Source: Gorsachius magnificus (Eukaryota > Chordata > Aves > Pelecaniformes > Ardeidae). Taken from it: a DNA stretch of 64,000 nt. The DNA is taken from the NCBI GenBank assembly GCA_034008185.1, contig CM067081.1:11407821-11471820 (forward strand), in the 5' to 3' direction. Each line of letters opens with the position of its first letter. Position 1 is the stretch's first letter. Under the pieces are notes generated by a model. It was not told where the DNA came from. It ran no database searches and was given only the letters and a program-made list of their open reading frames with translations. Positions 12,513 through 23,636 of the stretch are shown piece by piece. A program made the translations under genes and the position numbers.

Positions 12513-12746
12513 GTGAGCTGAAATCCTTGGCCCCTCTCGACCGAGAGAAAATCCCTGTGTACAACTTGGTCGCCCGAGCCACAGATGGTGGTGGCAGGTT
12601 TTGCCAATCAGAAATCCATCTTATTTTAGAAGATGTTAACGATAATCCACCAGTGTTTTCATCTGATCACTACACCGCATGTGTCTATGAGAATACAGCC
12701 ACTAAAGCTTTGTTAACAAGAGTCCAAGCCACTGATCCTGATGTCG
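12513..12746 (+). CDS. FAT3: FAT3 exon: rest of EC-e and start of EC-f
   Basis: 234 bases, phase 1 in and out, between caattttag and gtgagt, so skipping it would keep the frame. A split Gly codon joins it to the previous exon. Residues 480-556 give [18 protein letters not shown], the linker DVNDNPPVF that closes EC-e (residue 527), then [19 protein letters not shown] opening EC-f and DPDV of its DxD motif. Cys509 and Cys535 are unusual in cadherin repeats, which mostly lack cysteine. Confidence 0.95.
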
Positions 12747-15700
12747 GTGAGTAACGCTGTGAACAATAATTAATGTTCAGGAAAACTCTGTGGATTGGTG
12801 GAGTTGCAATACAGATTATTTTTTTTCTATTGCTGCCTTTCCTCATTCTTTCCTCCTTTTGCTTCTGCATCCTCCCCATTTTTCTCTCTTCTGTTTCTTT
12901 ACATCAAAATGCTTCTGGCTGAGCTTGATGTAATGGTGTCACAAACAGAAAAGCATTGCAGCAGCCACAGAAGCGTGGCTTTTTATTTTATTGTCTTGAT
13001 TGGTGATAGCTATATTTAGGGGTAAATGATAGTTTTGGGAGTAAATTCCAACTTTCTTCCTGTAGTGGTCTCACCTCTTCTCTTGAGCGGTGATTTTGAA
13101 TACCCATGCCTCTGTTTATGCAAATAATATAGTTACGTGCCATAGGGACCTATACCTGATTAATCACAGCTTTTCTAGAGTTTTATACGGCTATAACTCC
13201 CATTTGTTCCAGCTGGCTACCTTAGCATAAAACTATTGTTGTACACAGTGAATGTACATTATAAATGTGCTGGTTATTTAACTGTGCATTCTTTTAAAGT
13301 GTAATAGTTTATTATATGAGGACCTAAACCTTGAAGTCTGGGCCCTATTATAAATATTTAAAGAGGTTTTTTGCATAAACCAGTAGTAAAACCTGCCAAA
13401 TATCAGCTGGGATTTTTTTTGGTTTTGTTGGTTTTTTGGTTTTTTTTAAATCTTATTCACTTCAGTTGGAATAAATAAGTCCCATAGTTTATTTTTTCTT
13501 CCTCTGGTTTTGGAGATGGTTTGTAAAAACTGTGGCCTGAGTAGCTTCACATAAAAAGCAGACCTTTCATTGAATGAAAAAATATTTCTGTTAAAATATT
13601 TTCTTTTTAAGTACACTACATGCTGGAAGTCTCAGTTGTTGCTAAGGTTGATAATGTAAATATACAGGAATCACTAAAGGAGCAGCAAACATTCATTAAT
13701 GTATCTGTAAAAAGCTGCATTATATGCCTTGGCTGAAAAATGACAATTAAAATTTATGATACTTATGAAAAGCCAATTACTGGTAGTAAAGTACTGAACA
13801 GTCTGAAAAAACAGTGGTGGTGTTTTCCACTGGTGTATTAATTACCATTTTTCTCATAGGTGAGATGACATTCAAGGGGAGGGGGGAGACAGAAAGAATT
13901 AGAATAAAAAGTTGTCAATAAAAGTTCTTGCTAGCACCAACTTTACCTAAGAAGGTGGTTAGCAATGAAAAAAAAACCACCATGAGCTAATTGCTACACC
14001 TTCCTTCTGAAACTAGATAAGTTAAAAGGAGGGATGCATGTGATGAATGAGAAGGGGCTATGTGCTTCTTTAATGATTAGACCTGAAAATCAAACAAGAC
14101 CTTGCATCATATGAAAATGACTCTGGTCTCTAAAACTGGGTTTTATCTTAGTTACTGTTCTATTAGTCCATAATAAAATCACTGGTTCTCTATTGCTTCA
14201 TAATGAATGATTTCAGCTAGCGTAATGTTCCCATCACACAGAAAAAAGTATTATTGATATTCCTGATGGGCTATGATATTTCTGTAAGGTTTTGTGGAGC
14301 ATTATCCTGAAAAAAATCAGTGGAGCCAGTAATCATCATACAAATAGATTTTTAACATTCAGGAAACTTCTGCGATCGGTCTTAGAATTTGCCTGTTCCT
14401 CTGATTTGGGCTTTGAAGAGCCATGTAGCGTAAGGGTAGGGGTACCAGTATAGGGGTACCATTGAGATAAAATTTGAGAGGGGTCAATCTGTGGTCTGCA
14501 ACTAAACACAATTTAACATAAAACTGAAAATATTGTGGTCAGACACTGTTCGATAATTAAGACAATTTCCAGTTAACAGCAAAATAGTGTTATACCTGCT
14601 TTGTACAGGTATCTCTTGGAGTTCCTGAACTCAAAATATCCTGGGAAATTTGCAGACTGAAACATAAATTGTTGTTTAATATATTATTAATTTGGATGCA
14701 TGCTTAGAAACTAGCTGTACCAGCTGGACACACTGAAGGAGAGATGTGATTTTTCTTCTCAGTATTCAACAGAAGAAAATGGCTGTAGCTATTTAACTCT
14801 AGTAGCATGCAAGTTCATTTTATGTAACCTCTCCATGTAGCTATGTATCTTAAATTAAATGGTCGCTCGAGGGAGAGAGAATATACGTAGGTCCCTTTGT
14901 TAAGACGTGTTAGTAACTTTAATATAAAACAATTCTTTCTCCCATCCTGCTTCCACTGGAAATTCTTAATATTTACACAAGACCGTGTTCCTAACTAACT
15001 CACCACCATCAGGTTGGGAAATGTGCGAACTAAGAAATGAAAGAGAAATGCTGGTCTTACACTTTTTTAGAGAAGTTCACAGGGAGCAGTGGATTTTCCA
15101 CCTCCCACTGTCTTCAAATCAAAGTGCCAAATTACTCCATTCTGTTCAAATTAAGGCACAAGAAGAGTTGAATGCTGAGTTGTAATTATCTGAGCAAACC
15201 TATCAGACAACTAGAATATCAGGCAGGTTCAAAGGAATTAGGGTCATGCTAGAGCAGTAACGCCAAAAAGAACTATGTGGGACTTTGTGGCAAAGATGAC
15301 ATTAAAAAATTGATAAACTTTGGAATAAACCTGGAGCCCAAACCTGATCTGGAGATGCATACTCATTTGCAGTGTTTCTCATGTTTTCTGCGTGTGTGCA
15401 GTGTTGTGGCATCGCTCGCAGAATACAAGAATGAATGACTCCATGGTCCCAGATCAGCAGTGCTCTAAGTGATGTTTAAATCCTGCCTCACTTGCAACTG
15501 CTTTGCCTTGCAAATGACCTCCATGCTCAGGCTTCTTTCCATGCTGACTGAACGTGTAGTCTACCGGAGGCAGAAGCACCTACTGTACTAAATATGAACA
15601 GTGCGTCATCTGTCCTTCTGCAGTCCTCTCTGTCACCACCGGGGCACTGGCAGTTCCACACCATCCACATTTGTAGTCAGTTTAGTGATTTTACTGACCT

Positions 15701-16315
15701 ATTGATTTTTTTCTGGGTTTGTGATGAAGATGAAGTCCAACTTTTCCTCAGAATGGGGATGACCTTGTCAGCCAGCCCTGTTTTGCCTGCCACTGCTGCC
15801 TTCCAGCCTCTGCATCCTATATTCAAAGCCATGGCTGGTATGTGTTCATGCAGATCCCCCCCTGTTCCCTACACAACCAACCTGTACAAATGGACTAGGT
15901 TGTCTTGGAGCCTGCACCTTGTATTGCATGCAGCCAATGTGCAGGAAAACAAAGCCATGTAAGCAGAGAAAAAATGACAGGAGTGGCCTTTATTTGGTTG
16001 CAGAGAGTTCCCTGCTCTGGCCTCAGCTGTCCCTCACGCCCATGCCCCTTCTCCAGTCTGAGGACCATACAAGTACATTGCACAGGAGGAGTGGAGACAT
16101 GCAGCCTGCAAGGAGCCAGATGGCATCCAGGTTATAGTCTGGCTAGCCAAATCTAGGAGTTTCTCAGAAACACAATTGAGATGGATCCAATTCTTCCTTG
16201 CATAGCGGTCACACCCCAGACAGCAAAAGCTGGCACCTGCTCGCTTGCCCCAGACAGGCAGTCCTCCTTTGCCCTACTCTTTGACATAGTTTTGTCCATG
16301 CCCTGTATTTCATAT

Positions 16316-16390
16316 ACTCATAGACTCATAGAATCATAGAATGTTTGGGGTTGGAAGGGACCCCTAGAGGTCATCTAGTCCAACCCCATT
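16316..16390 (-). mobile_element. CR1 LINE 3'-tail fragment, minus strand
   Basis: A reverse-complement CR1 tail: CATAGACTCATAGAATCATA, then GGTTGGAAGGGACC and GTCATCTAGTCCAACCCC. Only about 75 bases are recognisable before the sequence becomes unrelated, so the insertion was very short or its other end has decayed. Confidence 0.85.
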
Positions 16391-16621
16391 TGTCTCAGTT
16401 CATGGTCCACTTCCCAGCAGGAATGACCCTGTGTTCCCCTGCCCCATTTTTGTGGCATGTGCAAATAGCAAATGAGTCAGGAAGGGCCCTCACTGTGGGC
16501 TGAAGGTGAGGACCACGGGGTTGTGTGCATGGTGACAAGTCAGAGGTGAAGCACTTTGGATGGCCTTCCTAGAAATGTAACTCCTGGCCTTGCGGATACA
16601 GAGGTGTCACACTGCAGGGTT

Positions 16622-16775
16622 CACACAGTCACAGGATGGTTGAGGTTGGACGGGACCTCTGGAAAGTCATCTTGTCCAACCACCCTGCTCGAGCAGGGCC
16701 ACCTACAGCAGGCTGTCTAGGACTGTGTCCAGGTGGCTTTTGGATGTCTCCAAGGGTGGAGATATTCCCTGAGTG
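16622..16775 (-). mobile_element. CR1 LINE 3'-end fragment, second subfamily, minus strand
   Basis: Reverse-complement CR1 3' end: GGTTGAGGTTGGACGGGACC, CATCTTGTCCAACCACCCTG, GAGCAGGGCCACCTACAGCA, then GGCTTTTGGATGTCTCCAAG. The GAGCAGGGCCACCTA block marks a different CR1 subfamily from the fragment 230 bases to the left. The two are therefore probably separate insertions. Confidence 0.85.
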
Positions 16776-17367
16776 CTGTGCAGCATGGGCACTCCAGGGG
16801 CCCTCTGGGACTAAACAGAGACCTGCACTTTGGATACAGGGAAAAGCAGAACATCCTTGCCATGAGCTGGCAGAGCAGTGCAGACAGGCAGCAAACCCAC
16901 CCTAATGCCCTTTCTGACTGCCAGTTCTTCCCAAGCCAGACATAATTCAGAGAAGAAGGATTAATGGCAAGATGACATTCTGCAGAAAGGGTAGGCTGGG
17001 AAAATATTTTCCCATATCTAATAGCAGATTTGTAGCATTCAGTAATGCAACCTAGAAAAAGAATAAGCAGTGTGCTGCTTTTTTTCACAACATTTTGTCA
17101 TATTTGTGTATAGAATGCCCACAGTCACAGATGTGGCCTAGCTTCTGCAGGGCTGGTGGCCTCACAGCAGAATGCAGAATGGTCTGAGGTTTATTTGTCA
17201 GTTCTCCATAATTTAAGCTTTGGTACTTAGGTGGGTGTGAGGGAAAAAATGGGTGCTGAAAGCCTAGTTAAGGGAGCCAGGATAAGACTTTAGGCTCTCC
17301 CAAAGTTTATACATCCATGTTATAGTTGTCACTTGTATTTGAATTTGTTTGTGTTTTTGAAAGAGTT

Positions 17368-18145
17368 AGAATCATAGAATCACTTTGGTTGGAAAAGACC
17401 TTTAAGAACATCAAGTCCAACCTTTAGCCTAAACCTGACATCCCACCACTAAACCATGTCCCTAAGCACCTCATCTATCCTTCTTTTAAATACCTCCAGG
17501 GATGGGGACTCGACCACTTCCCTGGGCAGCCCATTCCGGAGTCTGACAACCCTTTCTGTGAAGAAATTTTTCCTAATGTCTAGCCTAAACCTGCCCTAGT
17601 GCAACTTCAAACCATTCCCCCTCGTCCTATCGCCCGTTACCAGGGAGAAGAGGCCGACCCCCACCTCGCTACCCCCTCCTGTCAGGCAGCTGTAGAGGGC
17701 GATCAGGTCTCCCCTCAGCCTCCTCTTCTCCAGACTGAACACCCCCAGTTCCCTCAGCCGCTCCTCATCAGCCTTGTGCTCCAGACCCCTCACCAGCTTG
17801 GTTGCTCTCCTCTGGACATGTTCCAGCAATGCAACATCTTTGTAGTGAGGGGCCCAAAACTGAACACAGTATTCGAGGTACAGCCTCACCAGCACCGAGT
17901 ACAGGGGCATGATCACTGCCCTACTCCTGCTGGCCACACTATTTCTGATACAGGCCAGGATGCCATTGGCCTTCTTGGCCACCTGGGCACACTGCTGGCT
18001 CATATTCAGCCGTCTGTCAACCAGCACCCACAGGTCCTTTTCTGCCAGGCAGCTTTCCAGCCACTCTTCCCCAAGCCTGTAGCGCTGCATGGGGTTGTTG
18101 TGACCCAAGTGCAGGACCCGGCACTTGGCCTTGTTGAGTTGTATA
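17368..18145 (-). mobile_element. CR1 LINE, 5'-truncated, minus strand (0.78 kb)
   Basis: Begins with the reverse complement of a CR1 tail (AGAATCATAGAATCAC, then TTTGGTTGGAAAAGACC). The minus-strand frame at 17596-18168 encodes the C-terminal part of CR1 ORF2, with motifs such as [48 protein letters not shown] and [16 protein letters not shown]. That frame is open for 190 codons but has no reverse-transcriptase core and is not a gene. It is close in sequence to the plus-strand copy at 23104-23636. Confidence 0.93.
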
Positions 18146-18417
18146 GAGTTAAATGTTATTTGGACCAAGATCTACAAAACAGATTCTATAGTCATCTGAT
18201 TAGTGCATTTGTGATTAATGTGGAGAGTTTATATCAATCAAGTGTCTAATCAGCCTGGTTCTCGGTGTGGGGGACTATTTATTCACCTTTTCACACAAAG
18301 TGGAAGAGCTGCAGCAGAAGGGATTCAGCCCTTCTGGGGAAGACGTTTGACCTTCTCACTAGGAGATATCTGCTCCCTAGCCCTGGCCTTCTCCACCAAG
18401 GAGTACAGGGGAGCAAA

Positions 18418-18449
18418 CTGTGGCCCTTCTGTGGCCCTTCTGTGGCCCA
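18418..18449. repeat. Tandem repeat, 11-bp unit, three copies
   Basis: The unit CTGTGGCCCTT occurs twice in full, followed by a third partial copy. It is a minor local duplication in intron 4. Confidence 0.85.
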
Positions 18450-19809
18450 AATTGTGCCTGGCAAGCAGAATCTGGTGAACTGGGAGAAGGAGTGCCATTT
18501 TCTTTCAGCTTCTGATGGGAAGTTTTATCTTGAATTTCAAAGAAATCTATGACAAAACTGATACTTTCCCAGCAATGTTTGGTCTCAATGAGTTTTGATG
18601 TTTCAATGAAGACTTGGTTTGTCAAAAAAAAACCAAAAACAAACCATACCACTCATAAGGCAGGTGTACAGGAAATAAGAAATTGCTTTCCTAGGGAAGA
18701 ATGGTAATATAGCTTCTCCTTTACGTTTCAGTCAGTCAAGTCTGGAGTGTACCTACCTCCAGGAGGGTGGTGAATCAAGCATTTTATGTCTTCTTTTTCT
18801 TGTCCTCTCCTTGGGTCAATGAGAAAAATGAAGAAACCATTAAAACAATAAAAATGAAATATCTACCAGAAATAACAACTGAGGGACATAGATAATTCGC
18901 TGGGGTTTGTCACTTCTTTGTAGAAAGTGGCATCGAAGTGCTGGTAAGCACAGCACAGAAAAAAAATCACTCCGTTAGGTTGTTCAATGGGTCACTGCAT
19001 TCAAGAATACTGCATGCAAGTAATGAGTACAGACTTCAACCTTACCAATGGTGGGCTTTGCTGGTGAAGGACTTAGGGCAACTGAGCCTGTTGCACACCC
19101 AGCTAGGCCACACAGTGGGCTTGGGGAAGGATAAAGTGCTGCCAGGTGAGATTGCAGAAGTGTCAGAGGAGAGTGCAAGACAGTCACAACTTGATTAAAG
19201 AGCAGTTTTCTGAATTATGTTTACGGCAAGTAACAAAATAATAAAAATACTGAAGTAGGTATTGATTTTGGCATTTACTGGCAAAGCCAGTATACAGCAA
19301 ACCTCTACTTTGCATGTTTGTTTATGTTGGGCAGGTCCCTTAAAATGCATCTAGAAACTTTTGAGGAATTCAGGTTCTGAAAAAGAAAAAAACCAAAGGC
19401 TGAAACATGAATAAGAAGAATAACAGAGATAACAGGACAGAAGATTTACTAAGCCCTAACAGCTAATAGGTAGATAACTTTGGCAAAGATGCCAGCACTA
19501 GCTAGATGATATTTCTGGATATTGTCTGAGTTTTTGTAAAATAAATATCACAAGATACTTTCCAGAGGATGTCTCATTCTCTTTAAAACATACATGGAGC
19601 TTCCTGTATCTTTACCCACGTCTTTGCCTCACTGACTTTTAAAATAGTCCAGGGGTTGGTGCACTAATGCAGGATATGGAAGACCTGAATTATTAATTAT
19701 TTTTTCTGCAAAACAGCATTGCATAAGTAAAGTGTTATTGTTGAAGTAGGGGGTCCTTTCCAATGTCACTGAAGCTGTTCTGAAAAAGACTGAGGAATAA
19801 GCCAGAGGG

Positions 19810-19829
19810 GGAAAAAAAAAAAAAAAAAA
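19810..19829. repeat. Poly-A run
   Basis: About 20 adenines in a row at 19810-19829 in intron 4. No recognisable retroelement body lies directly upstream, so it is called simple sequence. Confidence 0.8.
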
Positions 19830-20489
19830 TACATGAGTGAGCATTGGTCTGTAGCCTGGTGCATGACTGGGTTCTGGGCTCTTCTCTGGGGCTTACTCAA
19901 TGAAAAGTAATAGTCTATGGCAATGTACCCTGGTACTCCTCTTTCCTGAAAAGGTGTCCTTACCATTAGACTTCTGTTCCATAAGGCGAGTGAGAGGGCA
20001 ATGCCCCACGTGCCCCAGTCGGCTGGCCAGTCCTGAGGACACCTACAGGTTCAAGTTCACCCAGTGATTTGTTCAGGAGTAAACATAGCCTTTGCCTTCT
20101 TAATAAAGGTGAAAGCACTTCTAGGAACACAGAGATACAGCACATTGGGCCCCTGAAAAATATCCAAATAAAAAATAATGGTCAGGCTCTGTGGAGTCTA
20201 GAGTTACCTAGTGTTAGGAGGTAAACAAACCAGGTGTTTGGGGATTATGATAGAAAGCTTAGGTTTCTGCCTGAACAAGCCCTACTTCATATTGCTTATT
20301 TTGCTTCCCATGCCTAGGCACTCAGGAGACTCAATCCTGTAAGTAGTCAGTCTATATGACCCTGTTGTTGAATCATTCAAAGGGCCAGATTTTTCAAGCT
20401 GCAGATAGGAAGTTGGGGAACTTAGTCACCGGACCTGCATTAAAATAATGAGTATATGTGTATCAAGATAACTAAGAGCTAGTCTGTGT

Positions 20490-21330
20490 TCAGCAAGCAG
20501 AAGTCAACAAACCAATCTCATTTCCTTCTGCAACATGTGAAGAGGCCATATAGAAAGAACTATTATGAGTGGTACGGCTTAGGTTTAGTGAGGTTTTTGA
20601 CATTGTACCACATGATATTTTTAGAAGCAAGCTAGGGAAACATGGTCTACATGAAATTGTTATCTGGTGAGTTTGTAATGACTGCTGCACTGGAGGGATA
20701 AGTTAGGAAAGGTACTGGGCACGGCATTGCTCTTATTTTCATTCCTGGATGGATAAGTAGTCGTAAGGTCTGTACTGCTAGATATCAGAAAGCAGAATGG
20801 GGCTGCAAGTACCCTGGATAGGGTCAAAGGTGTAGCTGTGGGATTTAACAGTTGGAGAAGTGGTATGGAAAAATACAATGCGAGTCATCAAGAAAATTGT
20901 GAAATCCTGTGATAATAATAATAAGCAAGTGCACCAGTATTGTCTGGGTAATGACTGACTGGGCAGCAGAACTGCAGAGAAGCAGCTGTGAATGGTGAAT
21001 CACAGCCCGAATGTATGTTTACACTTCCATACTGGTGTGATCAGGCAAACACTTTAATGAGGTGGATAATCAAGAGTAATGCTGGAAAACAGAAGTAGTT
21101 CTTTCTGTTTACTTGGTGTTGGCAAATCCTGACCTGAAAGGCTGTGTCAAGTTTTGGGTACAGCTCTTCCAGGAAGATGTGGGCTAACTAGACATTTACA
21201 AGATCACAGGTCTAGAAAATATGTGCTACCCAGAAACATTAAAACGGTTTAGAGGGGGTGCTAGGGAAAAGAGAACTGAGATGATGAAGTATAACAGTCT
21301 TCAGATATCAAACAAGTAGCTCTGAGGAAG
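20490..21330 (+). mobile_element. Ancient CR1 LINE remnant, plus strand
   Basis: Strongly decayed. At 20600-20645 the plus strand reads D-I-V-P-H-D-I-F-R-S-K-L-G-K-H, matching the conserved CR1 reverse-transcriptase FDTVPHDILLSKL region. About 320 bases on comes the segment ending a CR1 ORF2 (ACTGGGCAGCAGAACTGCAG), then a QFWAP-like region (CAAGTTTTGGGTACAGCTCT), GGTCTAGAAAATATG and AACAGTCTTCAGATATC. The order is that of the old CR1s shared by birds, turtles and crocodiles. Its divergence is much higher than that of the other CR1s here. Confidence 0.75.
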
Positions 21331-21711
21331 GAAGTCCACCTTTGTTCTTTTTTTTTCCCTCACCTTTTATATTTTTATTCAATCTCAGCAAAAAGTCAGA
21401 AAAAGATTTTTAGTTGTAAGAAAAGTGAGGCACTGGTCTGTGTTATCCAAGGAGGTTCTGCAAGTTCACAATCAAAGGATAGGCCTGTGTTTGGGGATAA
21501 ATTACACCCATCCTTTCTTTGTGCGGGGATAAATTAGATGTCCTCACAAGATTCCTGCTGTCTTTATAGTCTGTCATTTCTATTAATTTCTTTAATTTTT
21601 GAGATTTCCAAGACATTATTAACAACATGGAGGCAAAGAACTAGAAAAGGAGAGTTGTATCCCTTGGATTATGCTGACTGAATAAACTCCATATTTAAAC
21701 CGGATCACTGA

Positions 21712-21800
21712 AACATATATATGTATTTGTGTGTGTGTCTGTGTGTGCACATATATATATGCATACATACATGCATATATTTTTATATACATATATATCT
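21712..21800. repeat. TG/TA microsatellite cluster
   Basis: Alternating purine-pyrimidine DNA: (TA)n, an interrupted (TG)n, (TA)n, then CATACATACATG and another TA run. Such tracts are length-variable and can adopt Z-DNA. No gene is associated with it apart from its position in intron 4. Confidence 0.9.
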
Positions 21801-23103
21801 CTGCATGTGCATTCCATTGCTTCAGGCTACATTGCCCACTGTTGTCAGTTGCAATGTGTAACCCTAAATTGGGTGTATCCAAAATGGCCTCCCCCACTTC
21901 AGAAAAATAATCAAGCTCATGCCTGATCAGCACGAGGAAGTGAATCACTCAGGAGCACTGATGGAAACAAGTGTTCATGTCAGGTCATGTAAGCCATGTA
22001 AATCTCTGCTAGAAAAGAGAGGGAGGGTGAGCCAACCATCCAGATCTCATCTTCCCACCAAAAAAGACAATACCCATCCCAGCTGAAACAGAAAGCAGGG
22101 TTTTAGACACCCATGGAAGGTATCGTACCACTAAATGTTTATGCCTGTCATTTCTGTCCAGTATGTCCCTTTAGTAAGGGGTTGGTTATCTTCATCTCTG
22201 TCCTCTGTGACCCTGCTTTCATCCATGGTGCCATGACTCCGCTGGAGCACTAGTGTGAGTAAAGGCCTTTGGGGTTAAGGGTATCATTTCTCCACAGAAA
22301 AGGGACAAAGCAGTGAAAGCCTGTCTTGGTAGCGGTGTTATGGATTGAACTTGGCCAGCTATTCTGCTTAAGTTGTAAAAATCACTTGAAATATCTTTCC
22401 CTATGGGGCTATATATTGTTCTACAGTTCAGCAAGGTACTTCTGGCAAAATTTTTCTCTTGCATCCCAAAATGATGGAGTAAAGTATTATAAAATCTGGT
22501 TTGGTATTCATCTTTTGTCTTGTTTGTTGTTAATGAAGTTGTGGACTTTTAACTTCCAGTAATTGGTGTTGTGGTTAATGTTTGTGTAATCAGGAAAGGC
22601 CATAGGTACACGCCAGTGTTAATAGTCACACGGTGAAAGGCAGAGGCATGAGGAAGCACAATAATCAGATACCATGCTTGCAAATCACTGGTAAATTGAT
22701 AAATAACCTTTTTTACAGATCTCTTTCTGGATAGCTTTCTGTTTTACTTCTTGTTTGTTTATTTTTAATGCTTGCCATTATTTTTCTTTCTGTAGGTATT
22801 CAAAATGAAAATGAGCAGATGACAAAGTTAAGCATCATTTTCCAGAGATAGACAAGTGGGCTAGCTATACTTGGGGAAACACATTAAATAATGAGTTCAG
22901 GGTGACAGATGAAAACAGGAAGGAGAAACACACTGTGTATGGTCTTTAACACAAGCAAATTTTACTTTGTGTGTGATGCAGTTAGCAGGTAATACCCACT
23001 GCAGAACCTCACTGTCATGTGGGGATTGCGCCTGTTGTGTTAGTGCTCAGCCTTTTAATTGGTGTCAGTCTGGATCAAAACATGTTGTAACTCCACCGTT
23101 TTT

Positions 23104-23636
23104 AGTTGACCTGCACCTCAAATACTGTGTTCAATTCTGGGCCCCTCACTACAAGAAAGACGTTGAGGTGCTGGAGCGCGTCCAGAGAAGGGCAACACAA
23201 CTGGTGAAGGGTCTGGAGCACAAGGCTGATGGGGAGCAGCTGAGGGAACTGGGGTTGTTCAGCCTGGAGGAGAAGAGGCTGAGGGGAGACCTAATCACGG
23301 TCTACAGCTACCTGAAAGGAGGTTGTAGCAAGGTGGGGATGAGTCTCTTCTCCCTGGTAACAGGTGATAGCACAAGAGGAAATGGCCTCAAGTTGTGCCA
23401 CGGGAGATTTAGATTAGATATTGGGAAACATTTCTTCATGGAGAGGGCTGTCAAGCATTGGAATGGGTTACCCAGGGAAGTGGTTGAGTCCCCATCCCTG
23501 GAGGTATTTAAAAGACGGGTAGATGTGGCGCTTAGGGACAGGGTTTAGAGGTGGACTTGGCAGTGTTAGGTTAACGGTTGGACTTGATGTTTTTAAAGGT
23601 CCTTTCCAACCTAAACGATTCTGTGATTCCATGAGT
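23104..23636 (+). mobile_element. CR1 LINE, 5'-truncated, plus strand (0.53 kb)
   Basis: The plus-strand frame reads [54 protein letters not shown] and [18 protein letters not shown]. The 3' tail is CCTTTCCAACCTAAACGATT followed by CTGTGATTCCATGAG. This is the complete 3' end of a CR1 of the same group as the 17368-18145 copy, in the opposite orientation. Confidence 0.93.

Noticed and set aside
17596..18168. Minus-strand open frame of 190 codons as a gene
   Set aside because: It is the C-terminal part of CR1 ORF2 in a 5'-truncated element; it lacks the catalytic core.
17599..18249. Plus-strand open frame of 216 codons
   Set aside because: Antisense shadow of the CR1 at 17368-18145.
20340..20440. 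Possible second palindromic repeat (GGGCCAGATTTTTCAAG)
   Set aside because: Only one arm is recognisable and the match is short.
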